Source: Puffinus mauretanicus (taxonomy: Eukaryota > Chordata > Aves > Procellariiformes > Procellariidae). From it: 64,000 nt of DNA. The first letter of the stretch is position 1; each line of letters opens with the position of its first letter. Shown here in pieces: positions 27,634 through 38,595 of this stretch. The notes under the pieces are model-generated. The model saw nothing but the letters and a program-made list of their open reading frames with translations. It searched no databases and was not told the origin of the DNA. Where the stretch lies: contig JAJKFH010003189.1 in assembly GCA_023333565.1 (NCBI GenBank), positions 89,702 through 153,701 of the forward strand. Direction: 5' to 3'. A program made the translations under genes and the position numbers.

Positions 27634-27825
27634 CTGCCCATCTTGCTGAAGATGGTGATGCAGCATCTGGGAATGAGGCTGCTGATGCGCAGGCAGGATA
27701 TGGAGAAACGGGGCTGGAGCATAACCCGGGGCAGCACCAGGGTTCAGGGGCCCAGTCGATCCGAGAGCAGAGGGCAGGCTGAAAGGAGGCGGCGTGCCAG
27801 CGTGGAATCCCTGCTTGTCAAACGT
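27634..27825 (-). CDS. UBAP2: UBAP2 penultimate coding exon
   Basis: Exactly 64 codons, phase 0 at both ends, acceptor cccgtgcag and donor gtgagt. Encodes TFDKQGFHAGTPPPFSLPSA, a Pro/Gly/Ala-rich middle, and HILPAHQQPHSQMLHHHLQQDGQ. The string HILPxHQQPHSQ is strongly conserved in the UBAP2/UBAP2L C-terminal region. It joins directly to the terminal exon with no gap relative to the family. Confidence 0.95.
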
Positions 27826-29725
27826 CTGCACGGGAGGCGAGGGGGACAGCGTCAGAGACTGGTGTGAGCAGCCCCATGGTGACCAGACAAGAACAAGAGT
27901 GGCCCAAACACACATCACCTGAACCTTTCACCAACCCTGTGAGCAAGCCAAGTCACATCGAATACCTGCGAGCACTTCAGCAGATGAGTTTCAGCTCCTG
28001 TTCTCACCCATATTTTTGCACTAATGCCTCCGACATTTTACTTTATTTTTATTTCCACGGCTACTGTGTTCCTTTTTTCCCTGACGTCTTTTTACTCAGT
28101 GGGACAAGGGATGGCAGCAGCCGCCTGAAATCAGTCCTTCCCACGTTCTAGGGGCTCAGCCTGGAATTACTCGACCTACCCAGGGTGGCCCAACAAAAAC
28201 ACAAGCAGAACTTGCAATAAGATTTTCCTCCCCGTGGCCAAAGCTTGACCCCTCACGCTAAGTGTGTAGCTGAGAGCTGGCTTCCTGCCTGTAAGCACGG
28301 ATCACAGCCAGACACCGATTCCCCCAGCTGAGGGTGCACGGAGGAGAAAACAGGAGCTGGACATAAGCCCATTGCACAGCATAGCTTGTCAAAGGGCTTT
28401 CTGCTTTCCCTGGGAAGCTGTATGCTGAGCAACGGCCACAGGAGAGCGTGGGACAGGGACCCTCGGGTGTTAGGGGTGGGCACCACTGACTGGTCTCTCT
28501 GGTGAAAAGCAAACAGCCTCTTAACTCACCTGCTTTGGGGGCTATTTTGACTACAAACATTAGCACCATGACATTTCATTTGCACCCAGGACATAGAATC
28601 ATAGAATCATTAAGGTTGGAAAAGACCTCCAAGAGCATCAAGTCCAACCGTCAATCCAACACACCATACCCACTACACCATGTCCCTAAGCGCCTCATCT
28701 ACACGTCTTTTAAATACTTCCAGGGATGGTGACTCCACCACTTCCCTGGGCAGCCTGTTCCAAGGCCTGACCACTCTTTCAGTAAAGAAATTTCTCCTAA
28801 TGTCCAATCTAAACCTCCCTTGGCAACTTGAGGCCATTTCCTCTCGTCCTATCGCTTTACTTGGGAGAAGAGACCAACCCCACCTCGCTACAACCTCCTT
28901 TCAGGTAGTTGTAGAAGCCGATGAGGTCTCCCCTCAGCCTCCTCTTCTCCAGACTAAACAACCCCAGTTCCCTCAGCCACTCCCCATCAGACTTGTGCTC
29001 CAGGCCCTTCACCAGCCGTTGCCCTTCTCTGGACCACTCCCAGCACCTCCATGTCCTTCTTGTAGTGAGGGGCCCAGAACTGAACACAGGATTTGAGGTG
29101 CGGCCTCACCAGTGCCGAGTACAGGGGCACGATCACCTCCCTGCTCCTGCTGGCCACACTATTTCTGATACAGGCCAGGATGCGTTGGCCTTCTTGGCCA
29201 CCTGGGCACACTGCCGGCACATGTTCAGCCGGCTGTCAACCAGCACCCCCAGGTCCTTTTCCTCCGGGCAGCTTTCCAGCCACTCTTCCCCAAGCCTGCA
29301 GCGTTGCCTGGGGTTGTTGTGACCCAAGTGCAGGACCCGGCACTTGGCCTTGTTGAACCTCATGCAGTTGGCCTCAGCCCATCGATCCAGCCTGTCCAGG
29401 TCCCTCTGCAGAGCCTTCCTACCCTCGAGCAGATCAACACTCCCGCCCAACTTGGTGTCCTCTGCAAACTGACTGAGGGAGCACACATAACTCGCATGGG
29501 GCAGCGTGGGCAGCGTAGAGTGCTGCGCCTACGCCAGCAGCTGCCATCAGGACCTGACATGGCAGAAATGGTGGCACAGAGGGCGAGACTCCACTCCAAC
29601 AGCAAACAGAGCCAGCATAAGAAATGCCACGGCCTGCTGACCCTGAGACCAACTGGCCTGGGAACAGGAGGGGAGCCACTGGCCTGGCCTCAAGCCGTGA
29701 GGGAGGAGGGTCCAGCATTGCTCAC
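27826..29725 (-). other. UBAP2: UBAP2 intron containing a CR1 copy
   Basis: A 1.9-kb intron. The CR1 element at 28593-29490 fills nearly half. Nothing was recognised in the rest. Confidence 0.85.
28593..29490 (-). mobile_element. CR1 LINE 3' fragment
   Basis: Minus-strand CR1 copy. Its 3' end on the plus strand reads catagaatcatagaatcatt, the reverse complement of the short tandem repeat that ends CR1 elements. It encodes RT-tail blocks [34 protein letters not shown] and [15 protein letters not shown], split by frameshifts. It is about 0.9 kb, 5'-truncated and inactive. Confidence 0.95.
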
Positions 29726-29793
29726 CTGAGTCTTGTTATAGACTGAGCCACTGATATCAGGCACACCTGTGTTACTTGAGGTCACAGAAACAC
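29726..29793 (-). CDS. UBAP2: UBAP2 internal exon
   Basis: A 68-bp exon: two bases complete a split Gly codon, then 22 codons VSVTSSNTGVPDISGSVYNKTQ. Donor gtgagc, acceptor ttttccag. The sequence is almost the same as the matching segment known in UBAP2 and UBAP2L, so this is a slowly evolving stretch. Reading frame continues into the 27634-27825 exon. Confidence 0.95.
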
Positions 29794-31308
29794 CTGGAAA
29801 ACAAAAAGGCCACCGACAATGAGAAAGTCAACCACCACCCAGCATGAGCCCCATGCTTTGCTCCTGGCACCTCCGGCGGCCTCAGTGGATGCACCTTCGT
29901 CTGCAGCTGCTGCACCACACGCCCTGCTGCTGCTGCCAGCCAGCCCGGCGGCGTTCTCCGTGCTCTCAGACCCACGGCACCCCACACAGGAACAGAAGAA
30001 AGAGCTCGATTCCTCGTTCCCGCTGCAAAGTGGGAAACCAGCCCGCTGGGATAAATCACCCACGTCCACACCCCAGCAGTTACCGCTTAGATTCAAATGC
30101 ACTTCACCAGGCAGCAGCTGGCTGCACCGAACACTCATTTAAGCTCGCAAAAAGCCAGCTTTCCCCTAGGATTAGGGATGCATTTGGCTCTAATGCAGCA
30201 TTCGAGAGCTTTCCAGTAGTGCGCTGAGCGATGAGACTCCGCATCTGCTACACATTTGAGCCCTTGTCCTTTCACATCCTGCAGAAGGGTGAGGTCTGCA
30301 ATGCTCCTCTGCCCTGAGAGAATTAGTATCACTGATTCAGGTTGGCTTCCACCTGGACCAGCTGGTGCCACAAGAGGCTCAGAAACACTCACCAGCGAGG
30401 TGACTCTCAAACCAGCCACTTATTCACAGTCTTACAAAGACTGGCTCTAATAATTTCAGTTGGATCAGAATAAAACCAGCGGTTCCTTTGGCCAGTGAAT
30501 CAGAGGACTGGACTCAGAGAGTTTGCACTGCTCTAAGGTTGTACCCTTCCTAGGACATTGGTCCTTTTTGGATTGCTCCTCCACAGAGGAGAGCGTGATC
30601 AGCTCTTGGCTGAAGACAGTCCAGTTGGTGTTTCAAACGCACAGCAAATGCTTGGTATTCGCTTAAGCCTAAGGATGAACTAGTTAGTGCTAAGCAGTTC
30701 AGTATACGTTTCTCAGGTCCAACCAGCATGTGCAGAATAAAGCTTTCATATAAGCTGTATAAATTCTTCAGCCTTTACAGTCACAAAGGAAACATTTCCA
30801 GGCATGAAACAACGCGATGAGTTACAGGGTGTACAGGCAGTAGCTGAAACAACAGCCCAGAGATGTGTGAACTGCGCTGCTTGTCCCTAACGCTTGGCTA
30901 TCTCAGGTGCCTACCAAGAAACTCAAAATATAGTCATCATTTGGCAGAGGACCATTTCAGCAGCAGCATCCAACTGCTTAGGCTTCAAAAACGCGGCACT
31001 GCTGCAGGACCACTATTCTTCAGCAAAGAAAACTTTGGCAGAGGAAACAGCTCACCATTTCTCCCATGTATAATTGTGCACAAAGCTGCGCATCAGCCAC
31101 ACAAATCCTTATGCAACGTTCAGCCATGAGGTTTAGAAGGAACACTTGGGCCATTAAAAAAGCATTTTGTATACGGGAGATGGAGAAACAGCTTGGATCG
31201 TGACCCTGTTTAGAGCTGGCTGCTGTGTTGACTGCACAGCACTGGCAAATACTGGGAGTTTGCCCTACTAAATCCCACTGAAGAGCAACCTCAAGTCTCA
31301 TGTGTTAC
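29794..31308 (-). other. UBAP2: UBAP2 intron
   Basis: A 1.5-kb intron with no recognised repeat or RNA gene. Open frames here are short shadows. Confidence 0.8.
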
Positions 31309-31416
31309 CTTTCCCAGGTCCAGTGCCAGCAGATTTGTTTTGTGCTTGAGATGACCCACTGTAGCCTCCTTTGCTGTAATCTCCAGCTGCCGTTCCCTGC
31401 GTTAAGTCATCATAGC
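31309..31416 (-). CDS. UBAP2: UBAP2 internal exon (YDDLTQGTAAGDYSKGG)
   Basis: A 108-bp exon with split Gly codons at both ends. Encodes YDDLTQGTAAGDYSKGGY followed by SGSSQAQNKSAGTGPGK. The YDDLTQ..GDYSKGGY block is present in UBAP2 and, as far as I recall, absent from UBAP2L, which supports the UBAP2 assignment. Acceptor ccggcag, donor gtaaca. Confidence 0.95.
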
Positions 31417-31500
31417 CTGCCGGTGTGTACAAGACAAGGTGTTACAGTGTGCAAAGCAGCTCTGCAGACGCTCACGTGAAAAGCGCAGTGGTAAGCATAC
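31417..31500 (-). other. UBAP2: Short UBAP2 intron
   Basis: An 84-bp intron with donor gtatgc and acceptor ccggcag on the minus strand. It is near the lower size limit for vertebrate introns. Confidence 0.9.
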
Positions 31501-31600
31501 CTGCTCCATAGCCGTGCTGCCCATAGCCGCTCGCTTGCTGGAAAGGAGTCGACGCGGTGTTCAGGTTGACTCCATGCTGTTTAGCAGATGCTGGAGGTAC
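31501..31600 (-). CDS. UBAP2: UBAP2 internal exon
   Basis: A 100-bp exon encoding VPPASAKQHGVNLNTASTP then FQQASGYGQHGYGA and the first base of a Gly codon. The Gly/Tyr/Gln-rich end is typical of the disordered UBAP2 C-terminal third. Acceptor tttgtccag, donor gtatgc. Frame is continuous with both neighbours. Confidence 0.95.
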
Positions 31601-32984
31601 CTGGACAAAGGAAGGGAACAAAAGGCGCTGTTAACTGGGGAAGGGCAGGCAAAACGCAAGCTCCCTCTGCCATCTAGTGGGGAAGGCACCTCCACCTCAC
31701 CTGGGAAATTTAATCTGGAGTTGGGAGCACTGGGATGGCATGGGACATGGCACTCACGCTTCCAGCAGTAACTTGCTGTAGTGGATTTGTGCAAGCCCCA
31801 AGTTTTCTGCTAGAGCCGCCCCTCTGATTGCCGTAAAACCCTGTCTCAGAACAGGTTGCGTATTTCTTTCATACACTGAATGTAAACAGCAAATTCTTAC
31901 CCACAAAGCCAAGAAGGAGCAACCACAGTGCTCTCCCTCCAGAATCAAACGAAACATCAATTCCTGCCTGAGGCTGTTTCATAAAACACTGTCCTACGGG
32001 GCCCTAAAATAGACTCACTACCCTTCTGCCTGGAGCATCATCTCTTCCCAAATAACCTTCTTCCTCCTGAGACTACCAGCACTGCTCTCTGACTTAATGG
32101 GGTCTCCTCCGTCCTCGAAAGGATTTCCTAGGCACTTTCAGCTCGGTGACTCAGCTTTGGGTCTCCCCTTGACTCTCCAGAGACTGGTAAGGGCTTTCAG
32201 GAACACCGAGTTCATGAGCTGCAGCTGTCTGCTATATACAGTAACCTACACAGGATTCCATGAGTTCTGGCCTTTTAACTTTCATGTTTTCTTGGGGAAG
32301 GGACTGCAGCTATTTTCTCATGCTTGCACATTTTCGGAGATCCCTTGCAGACTGGGGAAGATGACTCTACTCCATTCTCATGAGACCCCACCTGAGTACT
32401 GGATTCAGCTCTGGGATCCCCAGTACGAGGAGGACATGGACCTGTTAGAGCAGGTCCAGAGGAGGGCCACAAAAATGATCCGAGGGCTGGAACATCTCTC
32501 CTATGAAGAAAGGCTGAGAGAGTTGGGCTTGTTCAGCCTGGAGAAGAGAAGGCTCCAGGGAGACCTTATTGCGGCCTTTCAATACTTAAAGGGGGCTTAT
32601 AAGAAAGATGGAGAAAAAATTTTTACCAGGCCCTGTAGAGACAGGACAAGGGGTAATGGTTTTAAATGGAAAGAGGGTATGTTTAGATTGGACACAAGGA
32701 AGAAATTTTTTACGAGGGTGATGAAACACTAGAACAGGTTGCCCAGAGAAGTTGTGGGTGCCCCATCACTGGAAGTGTTCAAAGCCAGGCGGGATGGGGC
32801 TTTGAGCAGCCTGATCTAGTGAAAGACGTCCCTGCCTGTGACAGAGGGGTTGGACTAGATGATCTTTGAAGGTCCCTTCCAACCCAAACTATTCTATGAT
32901 TCCAAGATGTAGAAGATTTGGGCTGGAGAGAGCAAAACCAGAGAGGCACGAAGAGAAGGTTACAGTTCAGGCTGTCACACTTAC
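31601..32984 (-). other. UBAP2: UBAP2 intron containing a CR1 copy
   Basis: A 1.4-kb intron. The CR1 fragment at 32380-32901 is on the plus strand, antisense to UBAP2. Confidence 0.85.
32380..32901 (+). mobile_element. CR1 LINE 3' fragment
   Basis: Plus-strand CR1 copy. The frame encodes PEYWIQLWDPQYEEDMDLLE and [25 protein letters not shown], the C-terminal RT tail. It is followed by the conserved CR1 3' UTR, from gggttggactagatgatc to the terminal tattctatgattcc. It is 5'-truncated but well preserved, and runs antisense to its host gene. Confidence 0.95.
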
Positions 32985-33199
32985 AAACATGGTTGGCCCA
33001 TACTGGAATGCGCTGGGTACGCCGGGCACACCAGCGTAGTAAGGTAACCCAGTGTAGCTGTACCCCGGGGGCAGGGTCGGGTTGAGGAAGGGCTGCTGAG
33101 TTGTATGGTGAGTCTGCGTCTGGTTCTGCTGCGGTTGGGCGAGCGTGGTAGCAGGAGCAGGGGAGGCAGAATCCCCACGGCCAAATTTTGTTACATCAC
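32985..33199 (-). CDS. UBAP2: UBAP2 internal exon (GYSYTGLPYYAGVPGVP)
   Basis: A 215-bp exon: completes a Gly codon, then 71 codons from DVTKFGRGDSASPAPATTL to SAFQYGPTMF. The block YSYTxLPYYxGVPGxPxxFQYGP is a hallmark of the UBAP2/UBAP2L family. Acceptor tttcacag, donor gtaagt. No stop codons. Confidence 0.96.
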
Positions 33200-34665
33200 C
33201 TGTGAAAGAAAGAACTGATCAGAAAACCTACCAAAGCTACTCCAAAAGTGGAGGACTCAAAGGATTCAAATCCTCTGAATACAAGTAGATAACTACAGAA
33301 GAGAGCACATCCTACACTTGAAAGCTGCAGTTGTTCATGGGGAGCGCTCTCCCAGCCTCTATTCCTGATGGCCACAGGAACATTGCCAGTTCATGGCACA
33401 GAATTCCATGCCATGGCTAATCCATTGATAAAATGGAGATACCACTACTTACCTATCTTACATGGTCTGAGCAGATCCATTACTATCAGATCATTGCAAT
33501 AAAATATGCTAAAAGCGGAAGTATGGTAAATAGCCAAAGAGCAAATGGTTGTTGGGTTAAAATGTGACTTTCCTGGGGGTTAACCTGATCAGCTAAGCTT
33601 CATGAGCTGAAAGCAAGTTAGGATTTACAGGCAGTGATTTTTGTCAATGTCTGTTTATTTGTCAAGCATGACTAGTTAGATGTCCGGTTCCTCACACCAC
33701 CAAAGTTCTGGAGACAGTAGCTGAAGGCCAGGAAAGCAAGGCTTGCATCGCGGGCCACCTTATTGAAGAAGTAGGAAGGGAAATTCGGTTATTAACCCAA
33801 AAGCAGCCTCCTGAGAGAAGTGATTATGAAGCAGAAAACTCCTGAACACTTGCATTTTCTGGCAGCCTACATAGCAGCATGTTCATGTGTTTTTTAAGGA
33901 GGTGACATACATCAATCACATCTACCTCATTCCCAACCAGTATTCCTTTTTGTTGGTTACCAAGAAGTATGACAACACTTAGTACCATCATTACAGGAAT
34001 TATAACGCCTATGGCTACAGTTTTAAGCTGTAATCAGATGGCAATGGATGAAAACCACTGGCTGAAAATCCTAGATGGCATTAATGTCATCTTTGCACAA
34101 TGATAACTGAAGAGCAAGAGCAGGAATGAGGAAGGGCTTCTTAGACCACATGCTTTTGGGAACGAAGTCCTTAGATTTGGGGAGGGTGAGGGAGAGTCTG
34201 CTAGATGCAGCTCCTGCTGGGAACATACAAGTGCCAAAATAGCAGTAACAAAGTATGGGGAGCTGCTGAGGGGGGGTCTATTCCAGTGCCAAAAAAGGAA
34301 AGCAAGACAGTTGAATTTTGAGAAGAATGATTAAGCTATGGAATATTTTCCAAGCACCTGTATGTGCTCGGGAAGGGCACTATATGATGCTGCCGTTTAC
34401 ATTCGTAACAATTTTGCACTTATTTTCAAAGGCTATCCAACTTAGTCCCAGAAGAAGTCACATATGAATTACTGACCAAAACCATGAAGAAACACCAATG
34501 TCGGGGTTGAGAGGGAGATGCTCGCTTTTGTTTGACTAGTTTGGACTGGTGGGTTTAACTGTTTACAGAAGGGAAAAATGATTGCTCTTTCAGCAATAGC
34601 AGGATGACCTGCATTCAGAAACCAGCACATCTCACTTACCATCCTCGTCTTTAAATTGCACTCAC
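33200..34665 (-). other. UBAP2: UBAP2 intron
   Basis: A 1.5-kb intron. No repeat, exon or small RNA was recognised. Human UBAP2 introns host C/D snoRNAs, but I could not find a convincing C box and D box pair here. Confidence 0.8.
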
Positions 34666-34744
34666 CTGAGTACGGGTTGTTAGCAAGGCTCCCATCTCTG
34701 CCCGTCAAGGTTGCAGGAGCAGGGAACGTAATTCCGTAGTAATC
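34666..34744 (-). CDS. UBAP2: Most upstream UBAP2 exon in the window
   Basis: A 79-bp exon encoding DYYGITFPAPATLTGRDGSLANNPYS plus one base of a Gly codon. The family pattern is DYYxIPFPTPTTPLTGRDGSLAxNPYSG. Acceptor tttccaag, donor gtgagt. The seven exons here give about 285 C-terminal residues of a protein that is normally about 1,100 long. Upstream exons should lie to the right on the minus strand but were not found before the interferon array begins. Confidence 0.95.
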
Positions 34745-37460
34745 CTTGGAAAGAGACAACGTCGTTTATTAATAGTTGAAACCGTAACAGAGCAGCACAA
34801 CTCTTACGAAGCCCATATTATATGGACAAGAAAATTTAAAAAGGAAGAACTAAAGGAAGTTTGGGCAGAAGCTGACCTTATCACTTATAGCAGAGCTGAA
34901 GATTTACCTGGATCCTCAACTTCAAAATAAACCTACTTTATAGACATTTTTAATATTATATACAAATACTTCATCTCTTAATGGTAAGTTAAAGGCAACG
35001 ACCAAATGCTTTCCCCTCCCGACCCTCAGCTCTGAGCTGTCATCTTCCAGCGAGACTGCACCTGGAAAAGCAGCAGACCATCGGGGGCCAAAGACTTGGG
35101 GTCGGGCCAGGACCATAATCACAACGTGGATGTCTAAAGGTTTTACCCTTGTACCATGTCCTGTTTTCTAAAAGTGGAAATGTCAGCTAGGAAAACAGCA
35201 CAAACATTTTAAAAAAAAAAAAAAAAAAAAAAGGAGAAAAAGAGTTACTACCAGATGACTGGGAAATTCATTTAAACTACGTTACAGGAGACCTCAGATC
35301 AGTAGTCTCCAAAGTGGAGTGTGCAAGACAATCCATTAGGGTGCATGAAGAAAACGTTTTTGATACCATTAATAAATAAAATTTTAAAAATTTTAAAATA
35401 GTGTTTGTTTAACCTTTCTCTCACCCTTTTTTGATTTTTATTTTTGTGTTTGTTTTATAACATACATATTAGTACAGTAGTATATGTATATAATTTAGAA
35501 ATAAAAATACATTGGGCCAGAGTGCTCACAAATTTTTTACTGATGGGGTGTGTGATAAAAAAAGGTGGAGACCACTGGCTCAGATCATTCTTCTAGGTCC
35601 TCTACAGGAAGGTAAGACAGTCCTCACCCTAGAAATCTTGCACTCTGAGATGACAGGACATGCCAGCAAAACCAAAGCAGCATTTTGCCTTCAGTTTGGG
35701 AGAAAAAGAGAAAAGTTTGCCCTTCCCTGTCTGGGTGAACTCCATATGTGGGGCTGGTACTCTACTAAGCGTTCTTCCTAATTCTCATGGTTTACTCCTC
35801 ACCACCGCCAATCCATCAAGAGTTAATGCTTTAACCACTAACGTATCCATTTCCACACATTCTCCAACACTGGAAAAACATCCACCTTCTTCATACCCCT
35901 CTCTGCAAATTCCCCAGTACCTCAAATGCTTTCTCAGAGCTGACAGCACATTCCACTTTGCTTCATTTCTGTGCATCACCCCCTGTCTCCTACACCCAAT
36001 CCTCCATCATGAACATGAAATAACCCGGCAAAGATTTAGTATTGCAGGTGCTTTCTGTAACTTGAAACGGTGCCATATTTCATCATCCTTTCCTTCCCAG
36101 GTAATTCCACCTTATCAACTCTGGCATGAATCACTTCACAAAACACAACCAAATTCACATGACGAGCCTTAGTAGTTTACTCATAACAGCGCTCCCGTCT
36201 CCTTCCGAGGAAAATGCTACAAAAAGGAGATTTGAAGAAGAGATCTGGAACTGACACACTAGCATTTTCCTCTATATAAACTGGACAAAATATAACCAAA
36301 TCTGCATGAGAACAGGGTCTAAGGATTGCAATTATTCCCACTGCCTCTCAGGTGGGGGAAAACCACATCAGCACTGCATATCCCTATCTCACACACCTGT
36401 GCACACATTCAAAACAAAAAATCATTAGAAAATACGAGTGCAAGCCAGTTACCTTTGCACTTCATGCCCACCCATAGGAAAACATCAGAAGAGATACTCT
36501 GCTTTTCAAACAACATGGGTATTTTCTGACCTACAGAAGGCATGCAAGAGAAGGTGCCTAAAGTCAAAACTGAAACATCAGGAATAGACTCAAAATGTGA
36601 GACAGAAAAGGTCTGAAAATGATAAGTGATCTGACGTAATAGATTTAAGCTCCACCAAGCAGCTCGCTAGGTACCACGCACACCAGCTAAGGCATTTGTA
36701 AGATCTCTACTAGACAGGCAGCCTGCAACGGACGAACAGAAAAGATAGCATATCCCAATGTAATGCACACACACACACAAAAATAATAATAAACACAGTG
36801 AGAATTTACAGCACCAACATACACATTAATTAATGGAGTTAAATTAAAAAAGAACTCCCTCCCAAACCTCAGGAGGAACCCCTGTTCTTGCCGTATCAGC
36901 AGCCACTGGTACCTCTCGCTGCTGGAAACTTCCCGGGAAGCAGTGACAACTTGCACGTGGGACTCTGCTTACTTTCACTTTTTAGATGTAAGCGGACCAG
37001 CATGTCAAAGCCAAATATTCCCACCCGCTCCTGCCTCCCAAACACCTAATGTTGCCTAATTTCTACAACAAATTCAAAGCACAATAAAAAACCCAAAACC
37101 TAGAAATCGCAATCGTTGCACAAATAATTGATGAAAAATCCTTCACGACATTTATGCATTTATTTCTAAATATCAACACTGAGGACAAATAACTCAGGGG
37201 GCGGGGAGATCAGATGACCCCAAAAATATTCTGCAAGATATTTGCAGAGAGGAAAAACTCTTCCATCAGCAAAGCTGTAGATACTATAGAGAAAGAAGAA
37301 AAGAAAAAAAAAAAAGAAGACTGACAAACTAAAAATATTTGTCAATAAGAAATAAGGGAAAACATGCATTAAGTCATATATACAAATAATATCAGAGCAG
37401 GAAATAAGAAAAATAGATGTTGGTAAGCAGAGAAACTTAAAAATAGAAACCAAGAAAGAC
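34745..37460. other. UBAP2 intron or flank, left of the interferon array
   Basis: AT-rich sequence without recognisable UBAP2 exons on the minus strand. It contains an A-tract of about 23 bases near 35210 and the hAT element at 35300-35577. A (CA)n tract lies near 36765. No convincing gene. Confidence 0.6.
35300..35577. mobile_element. Non-autonomous hAT transposon with 8-bp TSD
   Basis: Left end cagtagtctccaaag and right end (reverse-complemented) cagtggtctccacctt form terminal inverted repeats with the CAGTGGTCTCC-type start of Charlie-group hAT elements. Flanking 8-mers cctcagat (35292-35299) and gctcagat (35578-35585) match at 7 of 8 positions, as expected for an aged hAT target-site duplication. 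The 278-bp interior is AT-rich with no transposase frame. Confidence 0.8.
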
Positions 37461-37651
37461 AACTCACAAAACAGATGAAAAGGCAACCCTGAAACACTTC
37501 CCCAGCACAGCTGCCCCAAAAGCCCCTGCCGCAACGCTTTCATCCCCCGCTGAATCATAAGAGCACCCCAACAGTAGCCCCGGGAAAGAACCAGCTCCCC
37601 TTCCCTACAACCACCTCCTGCTCACACTTTGACAAGCATGATAAAAGCCCT
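37461..37651 (+). promoter_or_regulatory. Distal upstream region of interferon gene 1
   Basis: Sequence cacagctgcccc ... cgctttcatcccccgct (about 37503-37551) aligns with cacagctgcccc ... cgctttcgcatcccccgct upstream of interferon genes 3, 4 and 6 (about 44079-44118 in the first). The match lies outside the nearly identical core, so it looks like an older shared flank kept from the original IFN duplication. Function is unknown. Confidence 0.5.
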
Positions 37652-37654
37652 CAG

Positions 37655-37748
37655 GAGAAAGGTAAACGGAAAGCAAAACTGAAAATGGAAATAGGGAAAT
37701 TCTGTCTAGATGATGATGATGAAAGGAAAGCTGCGGCACCACATAAAG
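37655..37748 (+). promoter_or_regulatory. IFN-beta-type virus-response promoter of gene 1
   Basis: Contains closely spaced GAAA units (gagaaagg, cggaaagc, actgaaaatggaaat), which are IRF-binding half sites, followed by GGGAAATTCT at 37694-37703. That decamer fits the NF-kB site (PRDII) of vertebrate IFN-beta promoters. A TATA-like CATAAAG lies at 37742-37748, 104 bp before the start codon. This is the only promoter in the array with an NF-kB-type site, suggesting the IRF plus NF-kB enhanceosome logic of IFN-beta. Confidence 0.75.
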
Positions 37749-37851
37749 CCGGCCACCCGGCAGCACCCCAAGCACAGCGCCCACCCGCACCGCCACCCGG
37801 CCTGACCAGGCTCCTGCCCACCACCCCCCACGCAGCGCCCACCGCCCCACC

Positions 37852-38595
37852 ATGCCTGCGCCCGCAACCCCACAGCCCCGCCTGCGCCACGCCGCCACGG
37901 CGCTCCCGCTCCTCCTGACGGCTCTCGCCGCCGCCCTCGCCTGCCAACACCTGCGTCCCCGCGACGCCACCTTCCCCTGGGACAGCCTCCAGCTCCTCCA
38001 CGCCATGGCGCCCAGCCCGACACAGCCCTGCCACCACCAGCACGCGCCCTTCCCCTTCCCCGACACCCTCCTCCGCCCCAGCCACCCACAGCAAGCCGCC
38101 GCCACCGCCCTCCGCATCCTCCAGCACCTCTTCGCCACCCTCAGCAGCCCCAGCACCCCCCAACACTGGGACGCCCAGGCACGGCACCACCTCCTCAACA
38201 ACCTCCACCATTACGAACACGACCTGGAGCAATGTGTGCCAGCCAACGGGATGCTCTTCAAAAGGCAAGGGCCCCGCAACCTCCTGCTCAACATCAACAA
38301 ATACTTCCGGCGCCTCCAGGACTTCCTCCACGCCCACAACCACACCGCCTGCGCCTGGGACCACGTCCGCCTCGAAGCTCGCCTCTGCTTCCAACGCATG
38401 GACACACTCATACGGCGAATGAACAGCCAAGCTGCTCCTGCCCTTCATCAGACCCACCCGCGTCAAACGCCGATCCCCAGCCGGCGCCGGCGGCCACAGA
38501 CCGAGCGGAGGCAGGAGCAGCCCGGGCTGGGATTGCTCAGCCCTGCTCACACCTCTTCCAGCCAGGAGCCGGCGCCGACAGGGAAATGGGCATGA
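37852..38595 (+). CDS. IFNB: Type I interferon gene 1 (IFN-beta-like, 247 aa)
   Basis: Intronless secreted cytokine gene acting through the IFNAR1/IFNAR2 receptor. Residues 1-30 form a signal peptide with a Leu/Ala core ending LAAALA; the mature protein starts [11 protein letters not shown]. The avian IFN pattern is clear: [35 protein letters not shown], and [14 protein letters not shown]. Five Cys (mature 1, 30, 98, 137, 149) include the two conserved disulfide pairs. From [15 protein letters not shown] the tail matches avian IFN-beta. The frame then continues about 50 residues (Arg/Pro/Gln-rich), longer than chicken IFN-beta (about 203 aa). A unique patch, [20 protein letters not shown], also looks IFN-beta-like and lacks the NGT glycosylation site of the other copies. 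ATG choice: first Met followed directly by the signal peptide. Confidence 0.9.
   Translation: MPAPATPQPRLRHAATALPLLLTALAAALACQHLRPRDATFPWDSLQLLHAMAPSPTQPCHHQHAPFPFPDTLLRPSHPQQAAATALRILQHLFATLSSPSTPQHWDAQARHHLLNNLHHYEHDLEQCVPANGMLFKRQGPRNLLLNINKYFRRLQDFLHAHNHTACAWDHVRLEARLCFQRMDTLIRRMNSQAAPALHQTHPRQTPIPSRRRRPQTERRQEQPGLGLLSPAHTSSSQEPAPTGKWA

Noticed and set aside
26059..34665. snoRNAs in UBAP2 introns, as in mammals
   Set aside because: No paired C and D boxes with suitable spacing and orientation could be identified by eye.
25963..34744. UBAP2L instead of UBAP2
   Set aside because: The C-terminal SPYWTN ending and the YDDLTQGTAAGDYSKGGY exon fit UBAP2, while UBAP2L ends differently.
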